DNA of 32,073 nucleotides from SAT2750 sp964476375. GTDB lineage: Bacteria; Planctomycetota; Planctomycetia; Pirellulales; Pirellulaceae. Under the pieces are notes generated by a model that was given only the letters and a program-made list of their open reading frames with translations, was not told the DNA's origin and did no database searches. Every line of letters starts with the position of its first letter. Within the stretch, counting starts at the first letter, position 1. The stretch is from assembly GCA_964476375.1 (NCBI GenBank), contig CAYYZW010000064.1:1-32073 (forward strand). Direction: 5' to 3'. The translations under genes were made by a program, and so were the position numbers. Below, piece after piece: positions 8,963 through 16,927 of this stretch.

Positions 8963-10288
8963 ATGGACAGACAGGGTGCCATGCGTATACTCGAGTCCTT
9001 CCCACCTTTTCTTGATGGATGTCCCTGCCTCGTGCCTCCCCCTCTCGATCCCTCCGAACGGCTTTACGATCGCACTTTCATGATTGCGATTTTAAGCCAG
9101 ATGGGTTTTGTGCTGGGCAATACCCTGATGGCCCACTACGGCCGCTGGATCGAACACCTCGGTGGGAACGTGGGACATGTCGGTTCCATCATGGGGCTGG
9201 GAGCGATCTCGGCGGTTGTCTGTCGACCCTGGCTGGGACAGTTGATCAACAAGCTTGGCTCCCGTACGACCTGGGCAATTGGTTACTTTTTTTTTACCGG
9301 AGGATCCCTGGCCAACCTGCTGGTTCCGGACGACCTGCTGCTCGGCAGCATGGGCCTGCCCCTTTACTTGTTCCGTTCCAGCATGGCGTTGGGTGCCGCC
9401 TTTGTTTTCACAAGCAGCCTGACTTATGTCACTCACCTGACTCCCAGGCACCGCCGCACGGAGGCGATCGGGATCCTGGGGATTGCCGGTTTTTCCGGCA
9501 TGATGATCGGGCCTTTCCTGGGGGATCTGCTGCTGGGTCAGTCGGATCGCAGCCGGGATGATTTTATTGTCATGTTTGTCACTGCCGGGGCAGCGATCGT
9601 GATCCCATCTGCACTGTTGTTACTACTGCCACGACTTGAAAAACGCCAGACCGAACGGACCGGTGGCCTGATCCGCTTTGTGCAAATCTGCAGGCAGCAC
9701 TGGCCAGGACCGATCGTACTGGTCAATCTTGCCTTTGGTATTTGCATGACCGTCCCTTTCGTCTTTCTTCCCACGTTTGTTGATGAACAGAAAATTCAGC
9801 TGGGCGACTGGTCCACGATTGGCGTTTTCTTCTGGATTTATGCCGGCTGGGGGGTCACGCTGCGGGTCGTCTTCCGCCGCTTGCCGGAGAAGCTTGGCCG
9901 CCACCGGGTACTCTACGCGGGAATCCTCTCGATGGTGCTGGCGATGGGGATGTACTATTTCATTGATCCTGCCAAACCATGGACTTTCATGCTGGCAGCC
10001 TGGTGTGGTGGAACCGGTCATGGGTTACTGTTTCACACGTCGGTCTCCCTCACCATCGACAGGTTTCCATCGGAGGTGCGTGGCACCGGCACGGCGCTGG
10101 CCACGATGTTCGTGGACCTGGGAGTTATTGGTGGCCCCCCGATCCTGGCAGTGATTGCCAAGCAGACAGGTTACCAGCAGATGTTCCTGGTGATCGGTGC
10201 CGTGGTCGCCTTGATCGGGATCATCTATGCCGGTTCCCGTCACTTCGGCTCAAGGTCGGGTAGCTCCAGGTCGCTATCCAGCGGGTAA
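8963..10288 (+). CDS. MFS transporter
   Basis: The product is a polytopic membrane protein of about 441 residues, with around twelve hydrophobic segments starting at QMGFVLGNTLMAHYG. The loop after TM2 carries RPWLGQLINKLGSR, the degenerate motif A of major facilitators, and TM5 includes GIAGFSGMMIGPFLGDLL. The central cytoplasmic loop (LPRLEKRQTERTGG) is short. Start choice is uncertain: ATG 8963 has GGAG four bases upstream, whereas ATG 8981 has only a weak site; both lie before the first helix, and sequence further upstream overlaps the divergent SGNH gene. Its 3' end overlaps the M81 peptidase gene on the other strand by 49 bp, a tail-to-tail overlap of two real genes. Substrate unknown. 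Confidence 0.85.
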   Translation: MDRQGAMRILESFPPFLDGCPCLVPPPLDPSERLYDRTFMIAILSQMGFVLGNTLMAHYGRWIEHLGGNVGHVGSIMGLGAISAVVCRPWLGQLINKLGSRTTWAIGYFFFTGGSLANLLVPDDLLLGSMGLPLYLFRSSMALGAAFVFTSSLTYVTHLTPRHRRTEAIGILGIAGFSGMMIGPFLGDLLLGQSDRSRDDFIVMFVTAGAAIVIPSALLLLLPRLEKRQTERTGGLIRFVQICRQHWPGPIVLVNLAFGICMTVPFVFLPTFVDEQKIQLGDWSTIGVFFWIYAGWGVTLRVVFRRLPEKLGRHRVLYAGILSMVLAMGMYYFIDPAKPWTFMLAAWCGGTGHGLLFHTSVSLTIDRFPSEVRGTGTALATMFVDLGVIGGPPILAVIAKQTGYQQMFLVIGAVVALIGIIYAGSRHFGSRSGSSRSLSSG

Positions 10289-11745
10289 ACCGGCCGCCGC
10301 AGGTTGTGGTAGTCAAAGCAGCTGAAGTCGGGGCGATGAATGCCGGGGGTGTCACCGTCGAGAATCTTTGTGGCCGCGGGTCCGATGTCGGCGCGGAAAT
10401 GGACGGCGCTCTTGAGAACCAGGAGCGAGCTGGTGGTGAAGTCAATATTGACCGTCTCGAGCATGGCCCGGTCGATGAGTTGCCGGCGAAGGCTGGTGAC
10501 GAGGACATGCACGCCGCCGATCCGTAGCAGGGCGGTCGGACCAAGCGTGTCTTCCAGCCCGCGGGCCATGGCGCCATGGAAGCGGAAGGTGCCGTCACTG
10601 AGTCTTACCACCTCTGCCGATGTGGTGACCGGACTGCCGTGGCGGTCAGCGGTCTTGCCTCCCAGTTGCACGGCCAGGGTCGCTCCCTCACCCGCCTGGG
10701 AGGCCTTCTCGACGGTTTCCGGGTCATGCAGGCATCCGACTATGGCCCCCTGGAAATCGGCGTCGACCAGGGCCTGCAGGGCCACGGTGCCATCGCAGGG
10801 AGCTCCTCCTCCGGGGTTATCCGACCCGTCGGCAAAGATCACCAGGCCCTCCTGTCCACGGGCGATCTCCATCGCCTTCTCGATTGTCGTCAGGTGTGGT
10901 TGCAGTTGTTCGCGCAGTTCCCAGAGCCGGGCTGCCAGGCGGTCCACAGCTCGCTGGGCTCGTGCCAGGTCCCCGTCGCTGGTAGCCAGCACGGTGACAC
11001 CCATGTCATGAATGTCGGCGAACGGAAAACCCATGGCGATCGTGGCTGTCAGGATTCCCGGTTCGGATTCCAGGTCATGAAGCTCAGCGATAACCGTCTG
11101 CATTGGCTCGCGTAGCGTGCACTGCATGGGAGGCATGGTCAGCAGCGGGAGTTGCCGGTAAGCCTGCCGGGGCAGAACCTCCCCGCGGACAATGCGGGCT
11201 ATCAATGCGGCTGCTTCCTCCCCCCGTTCGCGCATGTCAACATGCGGGTAGGTGTCGTATCCGATGATCACGGTAGCCGCTTCTGCCAGTGCGGGGGAGA
11301 TATTGGCGTGCAGGTCAAGCGTCACCACGATGGGGAGGTTGTCCGGGGTGATCTCGCGTACCGCCCTCACGATTTCTGCTTCGGCATCCTCGAACTCTTC
11401 GGTCACCATCGCCCCGTGCAGGTCGAGCAGGATCCCGTCGGCTGGGAGTTCGGCCTCGATACGTTCCAGGAGCATCTGCGTGAGCTGGTCAAATGTCTCT
11501 TTTTCCACCATCCCGGAGGGATAGGCACGGGTATTGAGGACGGGGACCAGTGTGAATCCAGCCGCTTCGGCACCAGCCAGGTAACCCCCGTGGATAGTCC
11601 CGGTTTCCCGGTACCGCTGGATGATGGTGTCATGGCCGGCAAGATCTTCGCCACAGTGGCTGTCACGAATGAACTCCGAGAGCGTGGTGCTTCCCGTGGC
11701 GAACGTATTGGTTTCATGCTGGATGCCACCGCTAATGATACGCAT
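10240..11745 (-). CDS. M81 family metallopeptidase (MlrC / microcystinase C-like)
   Basis: The ATG at 11745 has an excellent AGGAG five bases upstream, so the 17 codons of open frame above it are excluded; the product is 501 residues, normal for the family. The N-terminal domain (MlrC/DUF1485) shows GGIQHETNTF with His10, DLHGAMV and TLDLHANIS, and YPHVDM, the probable zinc-site segments. The second half includes DGSDNPGGGAPCDGT and a C-terminal MlrC_C domain. MlrC of Sphingomonas cleaves linearised microcystin products in the cytoplasm; the wider family is found in many bacteria that do not degrade microcystin and is thought to process small peptides or amides. There is no signal peptide. 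It is divergent from the thymidine kinase gene over 130 bp and overlaps the MFS gene at its 3' end. Peptide or amide hydrolase is well supported; the substrate is not. Confidence 0.9.
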   Translation of the reverse strand: MRIISGGIQHETNTFATGSTTLSEFIRDSHCGEDLAGHDTIIQRYRETGTIHGGYLAGAEAAGFTLVPVLNTRAYPSGMVEKETFDQLTQMLLERIEAELPADGILLDLHGAMVTEEFEDAEAEIVRAVREITPDNLPIVVTLDLHANISPALAEAATVIIGYDTYPHVDMRERGEEAAALIARIVRGEVLPRQAYRQLPLLTMPPMQCTLREPMQTVIAELHDLESEPGILTATIAMGFPFADIHDMGVTVLATSDGDLARAQRAVDRLAARLWELREQLQPHLTTIEKAMEIARGQEGLVIFADGSDNPGGGAPCDGTVALQALVDADFQGAIVGCLHDPETVEKASQAGEGATLAVQLGGKTADRHGSPVTTSAEVVRLSDGTFRFHGAMARGLEDTLGPTALLRIGGVHVLVTSLRRQLIDRAMLETVNIDFTTSSLLVLKSAVHFRADIGPAATKILDGDTPGIHRPDFSCFDYHNLRRPVYPLDSDLELPDLEPK

Positions 11746-11875
11746 GGGAACTCCTGCCGTACGGACCTGGGAAACTGTCTTGACTTCCAGGATCATTGTA
11801 GAATATGGCCACCGGTTTTACCGGGGCGGGCTGTCCCGTTTGTTCCTGTTGTGCCCAGGAGAATGTATTGCCACG

Positions 11876-12508
11876 ATGGCCAAGCTTTACTTCTATTATT
11901 CCGCGATGAATGCCGGGAAGTCGACGACGCTCCTGCAGTCAAGCTACAACTACCATGAACGTGGCATGCGAACCCTGATCCTGGTCCCGGATATCGATAC
12001 CCGGGAGGACCAGGAAACGGTCACTTCGCGGATAGGGCTTTCTGCAGAGGCGACCACATTTCATCTTGCCGATAATGTCTACAAGATGGTGGAGCAGCAG
12101 CATCAGCACCAGCCGCTTGATTGTGTGCTGGTCGACGAGGCCCAGTTTCTCACCCGGGAGCAGGTTTGGCAGATCTCTGATGTTTCCGACCAGCTGGATA
12201 TTCCAGTCCTGACCTATGGTCTGCGAACCGATTTCCAGGGCAAGTTGTTTGAGGGAAGTGAACAACTGCTGGCCTGGGCTGATAACCTCGTCGAGATCAA
12301 GACGATTTGCCACTGTGGCCGCAAGGCAACCATGGTGCTGCGGATTGGTGAGGATGGCCAGGTGATCAAGCAGGGGGCCCAGGTGAAGATTGGCGGGAAC
12401 GAGCTTTACGTGTCGGTCTGCCGCAAGCACTTCAAGACGGGCATGGCAGAGCGGCGCACGGATGAACTTGTATTTGAAGAATTTGAGCCGATGGAGGAAT
12501 CACGATGA
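11876..12508 (+). CDS. tdk: Thymidine kinase (type II, TK1-like)
   Basis: This 210-residue cytosolic enzyme phosphorylates thymidine to dTMP in pyrimidine salvage. It shows Walker A AMNAGKST (residues 10-17), QSSYNYHERGMRT (the lid/nucleotide region), VLVDEAQFL (85-92, with catalytic Glu88), DIPVLTYGLRTDF (108-120), and a structural zinc site from Cys145, Cys147, Cys182 and His185. From memory, the sequence follows the enterobacterial Tdk pattern unusually closely, including SAMNAGKST and CxC..CxxH. The ATG at 11876 is chosen because the family begins MA(K/Q)LYFYYSAMN; its nearest AGGAG is 14 bases away, longer than usual. The last four bases overlap the start of the PQQ-propeller gene (ATGA), implying translational coupling in the long co-directional gene run. 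Confidence 0.97.
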   Translation: MAKLYFYYSAMNAGKSTTLLQSSYNYHERGMRTLILVPDIDTREDQETVTSRIGLSAEATTFHLADNVYKMVEQQHQHQPLDCVLVDEAQFLTREQVWQISDVSDQLDIPVLTYGLRTDFQGKLFEGSEQLLAWADNLVEIKTICHCGRKATMVLRIGEDGQVIKQGAQVKIGGNELYVSVCRKHFKTGMAERRTDELVFEEFEPMEESR

Positions 12509-13767
12509 TCCGCCTGTATGTACTTTTACTTGCCAGCGTGCTGGTGACGCAGCACGGTACTCCTCTCGATGGGGCGGAACCACCTGGAGAGTGGCCCCAG
12601 TTCCTTGGTCCGGCGCGAAATGGCATCTCGGCAGAGACCGGGCTGTTGGAGGCCATCCCGGAGGGTGGCTTGAAGCCGCTTTGGCGAGCACCCGGTGGCA
12701 TCGGCATGGCGGCAGTGTCGGTGTCTGGTGGCACGGCGGTCACGATGATCCAGGACGAGAGTTCGCAGCTGGTCGTGGCTCTCCATGCCAGGACCGGAAA
12801 AATGCTCTGGCAGAGGGCTGTTGCTCCCGCTTTCAAGAACGCGATGGGCAATGGCCCGCGGGCAACCCCGGCGATTTCCGGGGGGCAGGTCTTCACCTTC
12901 AGCGGGGAGGGGATCCTGACTGCGATCTCTCTTGCCGATGGAACCGTGACCTGGTCGGAGAACTGTCTCAAGACGCTTGGTGGCAAGCAGGCTGATTACG
13001 GGATGGACTGCTCTCCGCTGGTCGAGGAAGGCAGGGTGATTGTGACAGTCGGGACCCCGGAAGCGACCGTGGTCGCCTATGACGCCAAGACCGGTAAGCA
13101 GGCCTGGACGGCGGGCCGGGGGGACTCGGCCGGATATTCATCCCCCGCCATGCTTGCCGTGGGAGGGACCCGGCAGCTGGTGGTCTTCAATGGCCGGGCG
13201 GCAATGGGGATCGACCCCGGCGATGGTACGCTGTTATGGCGGTACGATTATGTCACGGACTATGACTGCAATATTGCCACCCCGCTGGCTTTCAAAGGTT
13301 CGATCTTTCTTTCTGCCGGGGAAAACCATGGTGCCACCATGCTCTCGCTTGCCAAGCGAGGTGATGCTTTCCAGGCGAATCCAGGCTGGGAATCGCTTGG
13401 CCCGGGGAGCACGATGAGGAACGAATGGCAGACCTCCATCCTGCTCGGTGGTCACCTCTATGGTTTCGACAATGTCGGGGGTGCCGGTCCGATTTCCCAC
13501 CTGACCTGTATCGAGGCGGGGACGGGAAAACGTATCTGGCAGCAGGTCAGGTTTGGCAAGGGGAACATGATCGCTGCGGACGGAAAGCTCTTTATGACCA
13601 CGGTCAAGGGGGAACTGGTGATCGTCAAGGCAAGCCCGGAGGGATTCAAGGAACTGGGCCGGCAGCAGGTACTGGAAACCACAAGACAGGCGCCGTCGCT
13701 GGCCGCTGGCCTGCTCTATGTTCGCGATAACAACCACATAATCTGTTTGGATGTCAGGAAGCCCTGA
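12505..13767 (+). CDS. PQQ-like beta-propeller repeat protein, exported
   Basis: The product has 420 residues with an N-terminal signal peptide (MIRLYVLLLASVLVTQHG, cleaved near Gly23-Ala24). Residues 30-36 read WPQFLGP, the usual opening of planctomycete PQQ-like outer-membrane or periplasmic propellers. Several blades repeat a pattern like LHARTGKMLWQRA, DAKTGKQAWTA, DPGDGTLLWRYD and EAGTGKRIWQQV, each providing the A-x-x-G-x-x-x-W turn of an eight-bladed propeller. I see no quinoprotein dehydrogenase active-site residues, so it is more likely a binding or scaffold protein than an alcohol dehydrogenase. It overlaps tdk by 4 bp, so it is probably translated from the same mRNA, though a functional link to thymidine salvage is not evident. 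Confidence 0.88.
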   Translation: MIRLYVLLLASVLVTQHGTPLDGAEPPGEWPQFLGPARNGISAETGLLEAIPEGGLKPLWRAPGGIGMAAVSVSGGTAVTMIQDESSQLVVALHARTGKMLWQRAVAPAFKNAMGNGPRATPAISGGQVFTFSGEGILTAISLADGTVTWSENCLKTLGGKQADYGMDCSPLVEEGRVIVTVGTPEATVVAYDAKTGKQAWTAGRGDSAGYSSPAMLAVGGTRQLVVFNGRAAMGIDPGDGTLLWRYDYVTDYDCNIATPLAFKGSIFLSAGENHGATMLSLAKRGDAFQANPGWESLGPGSTMRNEWQTSILLGGHLYGFDNVGGAGPISHLTCIEAGTGKRIWQQVRFGKGNMIAADGKLFMTTVKGELVIVKASPEGFKELGRQQVLETTRQAPSLAAGLLYVRDNNHIICLDVRKP

Positions 13768-13797
13768 CCGGTTGACTGACCTGGTGGAGTCATTCTC

Positions 13798-14586
13798 ATG
13801 CTTTCCCTTGATGGGCATCATGCACTGGTAACCGGTTCGACCAAGGGGGTCGGCCTGGCGATCGCCCGGTCGCTGGCCCGTGCCGGGGCAAACCTGGTGC
13901 TGAATTGCCGGCAGGACGGTCCCGATGCGCAGCAGGCGCTGGAGGTCTGCCGGGCCGAGGGGGTGGAGGTGGCGTTGGTGACGGCCGATCTTTCCGGTGA
14001 GACCGATGCCTGCGTGGGGGCTCTGTTTGATGAGGCGATCGCGGCCAATGGCGAGATTGACCTGCTGGTCTATAATGCCGGGACATATATCGACAAGCCC
14101 TTCCTGGAAATGGACCTGGCCACGTTTGATTACACGATGCGCCTGAATGTCTATTCCTATTACTTTCTCACCCAGTGTTTTGCACGGCACTGGGTGGAAA
14201 ACCAGGTCGCGGGGCGTGTCCTGCTGATCGGCTCGATCAACGGCCGTATGGCCGAACAGGTCCATAGCGCCTATGACACGTCCAAGGGGGCCGTGGAGAT
14301 GATGGTCAAGACACTCTGCGTGTCACTGGCACCAGACAACATTCGCGTCAATGGCCTGGCACCTGGGCTGGTCTATACACCACTGACCGCCCCGGCACTG
14401 GATGACCCGGACTTCCTCAAGTGGATGCAGCTGCATACTCCCAACCGGAAGGTACCGGGGCCCGAGGTCTGTGGGGAAGGAGCGGTCTACCTGCTCAGTG
14501 ATGAAGCATGCCATGTCCATGGACAGATGCTGACCGTGGACGGCGGGATGAGTGCCTGGCAGCAGCCGGATCCGGAGGCAGGATGA
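13798..14586 (+). CDS. SDR family oxidoreductase (FabG-like)
   Basis: This is a classical short-chain dehydrogenase/reductase of 262 residues. The cofactor loop is TGSTKGVG (12-19), the structural motif is NAG (93-95), and the catalytic residues are Ser146, Tyr159 and Lys163 (YDTSK). PGLVYTP (189-195) follows, and the C-terminus has the usual LTVDGG. It should catalyse NAD(P)-dependent oxidation or reduction of an alcohol or ketone in the cytoplasm. The start has GGAG eight bases upstream. It lies 30 bp after the PQQ-propeller gene and 34 bp before the UGA-containing peroxiredoxin-like gene, consistent with an operon. Sequence alone does not separate a fatty-acid FabG from a sugar or polyol dehydrogenase; its catabolic neighbours favour the latter. 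Confidence 0.93.
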   Translation: MLSLDGHHALVTGSTKGVGLAIARSLARAGANLVLNCRQDGPDAQQALEVCRAEGVEVALVTADLSGETDACVGALFDEAIAANGEIDLLVYNAGTYIDKPFLEMDLATFDYTMRLNVYSYYFLTQCFARHWVENQVAGRVLLIGSINGRMAEQVHSAYDTSKGAVEMMVKTLCVSLAPDNIRVNGLAPGLVYTPLTAPALDDPDFLKWMQLHTPNRKVPGPEVCGEGAVYLLSDEACHVHGQMLTVDGGMSAWQQPDPEAG

Positions 14587-14620
14587 AAGAGACGGCTGTT
14601 GACACGTACTGGAGACCACA

Positions 14621-15145
14621 ATGAAACAGGGGGATCGTGCACCGCAGTTGACACTGCTCGATTCGGACCACCAGGAGATCGAGCTTTCCTCACTCTGGAA
14701 GGACCAGCCGCTGGCGCTTTTCTTTTCCCGTCACCTGGGGTGAGTTTTCTGTCGTGAGCAGATCGTGGATCTGCGAGGTGCAGCAGAGGATTATCTGCAG
14801 GCCGGTATCCACCTGGTGATGGTGATGATGGGGGAGGTGGAGCAGGTGGCGGCGATCAAGAAGAAGTTCCATATCCCCTTCCTCTGCCTGGCAGATCCTG
14901 ACCAGTCCGCTTACAAGGAATTTGAAATTATCCGCGGAAGCCTTTCCGCCATTGCCGGGCCGCGCGTCTGGCTGCCGGGACTGCGGGCCCTTTTCCGGGG
15001 GGGCATGGGCAAACCGGGCGATGACGTGTTCCAGCTGCATGGCAGCTTTGCCATCGACCAGTCGGGCGTTGTGCAGCTGGCCCACCATCCGCAGAGCTCT
15101 GCCGACCATGTAACTTTTGATCAAATAGTGGCAGCGCTCGGTTAA
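14621..15145 (+). CDS. Selenoprotein: AhpC/TSA_2 (PRXL2/SelU-like) peroxiredoxin-like protein with in-frame UGA (Sec41)
   Basis: Reading from the ATG at 14621 (GGAG seven bases upstream) gives one frame to the TAA ending at 15145, interrupted only by TGA at 14741-14743. Reading it as selenocysteine yields a 174-residue thioredoxin-fold protein: GDRAPQLTLLDSDHQEIELSSL, then LFFSRHLG-U-VFCREQ, then IKKKFHIPFLCLADPDQSAYKEF and a C-terminal GSFAIDQSGVV. The family motif is normally R-x-x-G-C-x-x-C-R-E-x; the UGA sits exactly on the first (peroxidatic) Cys, giving U41-x-x-C44, as in eukaryotic SelU. The 133 sense codons after the UGA keep family-like sequence and no stop. A hairpin suited to a bacterial SECIS starts 14 nt after the UGA. 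It probably reduces peroxides or disulfides in the cytoplasm. A conventional caller would report only a C-terminal fragment starting near 14765. A Cys-to-stop mutation or assembly error is the alternative, but position plus hairpin make this unlikely. Confidence 0.87.
14745..14790 (+). promoter_or_regulatory. Candidate bacterial SECIS element
   Basis: Just downstream of the UGA at 14741-14743, bases 14758-14764 (GCAGATC) pair perfectly with 14768-14774 (GATCTGC) around a three-base loop GTG (14765-14767). The loop begins 21 nt after the UGA and has G first, matching known bacterial SECIS rules (apical loop about 16-37 nt after the UGA, with a G in its first two positions). A lower stem may form between 14745-14751 and 14784-14790 (seven pairs, two of them G-U), separated by an internal loop. 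In bacteria this element recruits SelB with Sec-tRNA. It is a by-eye prediction; no folding energy was computed. Confidence 0.7.
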
Positions 15146-15205
15146 CTTCATCACAATGTGGAGGCTTGCCGGCGTTTCCCACTGAACCCCTGCCCTGGCA
15201 TTTTT

Positions 15206-16927
15206 ATGAATATCGGCTCCCCCCCGCATTATGACCAGCCTGGTGTCTATGGCCGGCCTTCCAGGGTTCGCTATGGTGTGATCGCTGCATCGACACTGAT
15301 GGCGATCCTGCTCTACCTGGACCGGTTCTGTATTGGGATTGCCGAGCCCTTTATCCGCCAGGACCTGGGTCTCTCCAAGCAGCAGATGGGCATTTTTATG
15401 AGCGCCTTTTTCTGGCCCTATGCGCTGGCCCAGATTCCATCTGGTTGGCTGGCCGACCGGTTTGGTGCCCGCAAGATGATGACCATTTACATCCTGGCAT
15501 GGTCCTTCTTTACCGCCATGATGGGACTGGCCAATGGATTCATCATGCTGGTGGCAATGCGGGCCGCTTATGGACTTGGCCAGGCGGGAGCTTACCCGAC
15601 CAGTTCCAGTATCGTCAGCCGCTGGATCCCACCCCTTGGCCGCGGGGGTGCCAGCAGCTTCATATCACTCGGTGGCCGAATCGGCGGAGCAATTGCCCCG
15701 GTCCTGACAGCTATTTTGATCGTGGCATTCGTCTCGGCCGACAGGTCGCCTTTGCTGGAACCGGGAACCGTCCTGGACAGTGATTCGATACTGGAAAAAC
15801 TCTCCAAGAGAAATGACAAGGACCAGGAAGCATATCTCCATGTCTACAACCGGTCCACCGCTGAGCTAAAAGAACTGGTCTTGTCCGTCTCCGCGGAAAA
15901 CACGGGTCCGACGGAACCAACACAATCCCGGCAGCTGATTACGACCGGCTTCAACCGGTTGATCCATGACCGTGAATTCTTCTCTGACCGTGCATTCCTG
16001 CGCGTCAAGAACATGGATCGATTTGCCACGAAGTGTATCAAGCGACTGGAGAACAACGAGCAACTCAGTGATGCGGATTCCCGGAAGTTCAACCGCTTTC
16101 TGCTGGAATCGCTGTTCCCGATTGAAATCCAGAGAACCTATATGAAGAGCTGGCGACCGGCCCTCTGGCTGTACGGTGGAGTGGGACTCCTTGTGGCCGG
16201 TTTTTTCTGGCTTGTCGTTCGAGATCGGCCGCACGATCATCCGCGCTGCAATGAAGCGGAAGTGGAGCTCATCACTGGAGAAATGGAACCGGATGCCAGT
16301 AAAAAAATAGGAAGCATCCCGTTGGGCGATCTTGTCAGCAGTCCCAGCCTCTGGTTTTCAAGCCTGTCCCAGATCGGGGTCAATATCGGCTGGCTCTTTA
16401 TCGGCACCTGGTTTCCCACCTACCTGATGGAGCAGTACCAGGTTCCGATCCTTGAACGGGGCGCGATGGTCATGGTTCCATTTCTTGTCGGGTTTCCTGG
16501 AATGCTCCTGGGGGGATTTGTGACGGACAGGCTGGTGTCACTGGTGGGAGTCCGCTGGGCTCGCAGGCTTCCCTGGATCATCTCCAAGTCGATCGCGGTT
16601 GTGGCGTTTGCTGCATGCCCCTTGCTGGATTCCCCCTGGATGGTGACGGCGATGATGGCCACGGTTGCATTCTGCGTGGACTTCGGTAATCCGTCATCCT
16701 GGGCATTCACCCAGGATGTGGGTGGCAGGCATGTCGGATCGGTCCTTGGCTTTGGGAACATGTGGGGTAACCTTGGTGCGGCAGTTTCACCTATCCTGCT
16801 GATCGCGATCTCTGATAATTACAGCTGGAATCACATGTTCTTTACCTGTGCCGGCCTGTTCACGGTTTCCACCATCTGCAGCTTTTTTATCGATGCCGCG
16901 ACCCCGGTCATCCGTGAGGACAAGTAA
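15206..16927 (+). CDS. MFS transporter (ACS-like) with ~135-residue periplasmic insertion between TM5 and TM6
   Basis: From the ATG at 15206 the protein has 573 residues, against about 430-450 for the family; a GTG at 15158 is possible but its extra residues look untranslated. TM1 (residues ~24-45, YLDR), motif A GWLADRFGARK (80-90) and YGLGQAGAYP (122-131) are typical of the anion:cation symporter group. After TM5 (~160-177) comes a hydrophilic, partly helical stretch from about 178 to 314 (LEKLSKRNDKDQEAYLH, FNRLIHDREFFSDRAF, CIKRLENNEQ) before TM6 resumes at SWRPALWLYGG. By standard MFS topology this loop is periplasmic. The remaining helices TM7-TM12 are normal (GSVLGFGNMWGNLGA). Such carriers often import organic acids, sugar acids or small peptides. 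It lies 60 bp after the selenoprotein gene, with no clear ribosome binding site. Substrate unknown. Confidence 0.87.
   Translation: MNIGSPPHYDQPGVYGRPSRVRYGVIAASTLMAILLYLDRFCIGIAEPFIRQDLGLSKQQMGIFMSAFFWPYALAQIPSGWLADRFGARKMMTIYILAWSFFTAMMGLANGFIMLVAMRAAYGLGQAGAYPTSSSIVSRWIPPLGRGGASSFISLGGRIGGAIAPVLTAILIVAFVSADRSPLLEPGTVLDSDSILEKLSKRNDKDQEAYLHVYNRSTAELKELVLSVSAENTGPTEPTQSRQLITTGFNRLIHDREFFSDRAFLRVKNMDRFATKCIKRLENNEQLSDADSRKFNRFLLESLFPIEIQRTYMKSWRPALWLYGGVGLLVAGFFWLVVRDRPHDHPRCNEAEVELITGEMEPDASKKIGSIPLGDLVSSPSLWFSSLSQIGVNIGWLFIGTWFPTYLMEQYQVPILERGAMVMVPFLVGFPGMLLGGFVTDRLVSLVGVRWARRLPWIISKSIAVVAFAACPLLDSPWMVTAMMATVAFCVDFGNPSSWAFTQDVGGRHVGSVLGFGNMWGNLGAAVSPILLIAISDNYSWNHMFFTCAGLFTVSTICSFFIDAATPVIREDK

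Noticed and set aside
11780..11804. TTGACT...TAGAAT as a promoter for tdk
   Set aside because: The boxes are only 13 bp apart, too close for a sigma70 promoter; an AT-poor context gives no second candidate.
14765..15145. A separate 126-residue protein starting with GTG at 14765
   Set aside because: It lacks the N-terminal half of the thioredoxin fold, which is encoded in frame immediately upstream; the GTG is also the loop of the SECIS-like hairpin. It is the downstream part of the UGA-containing gene.
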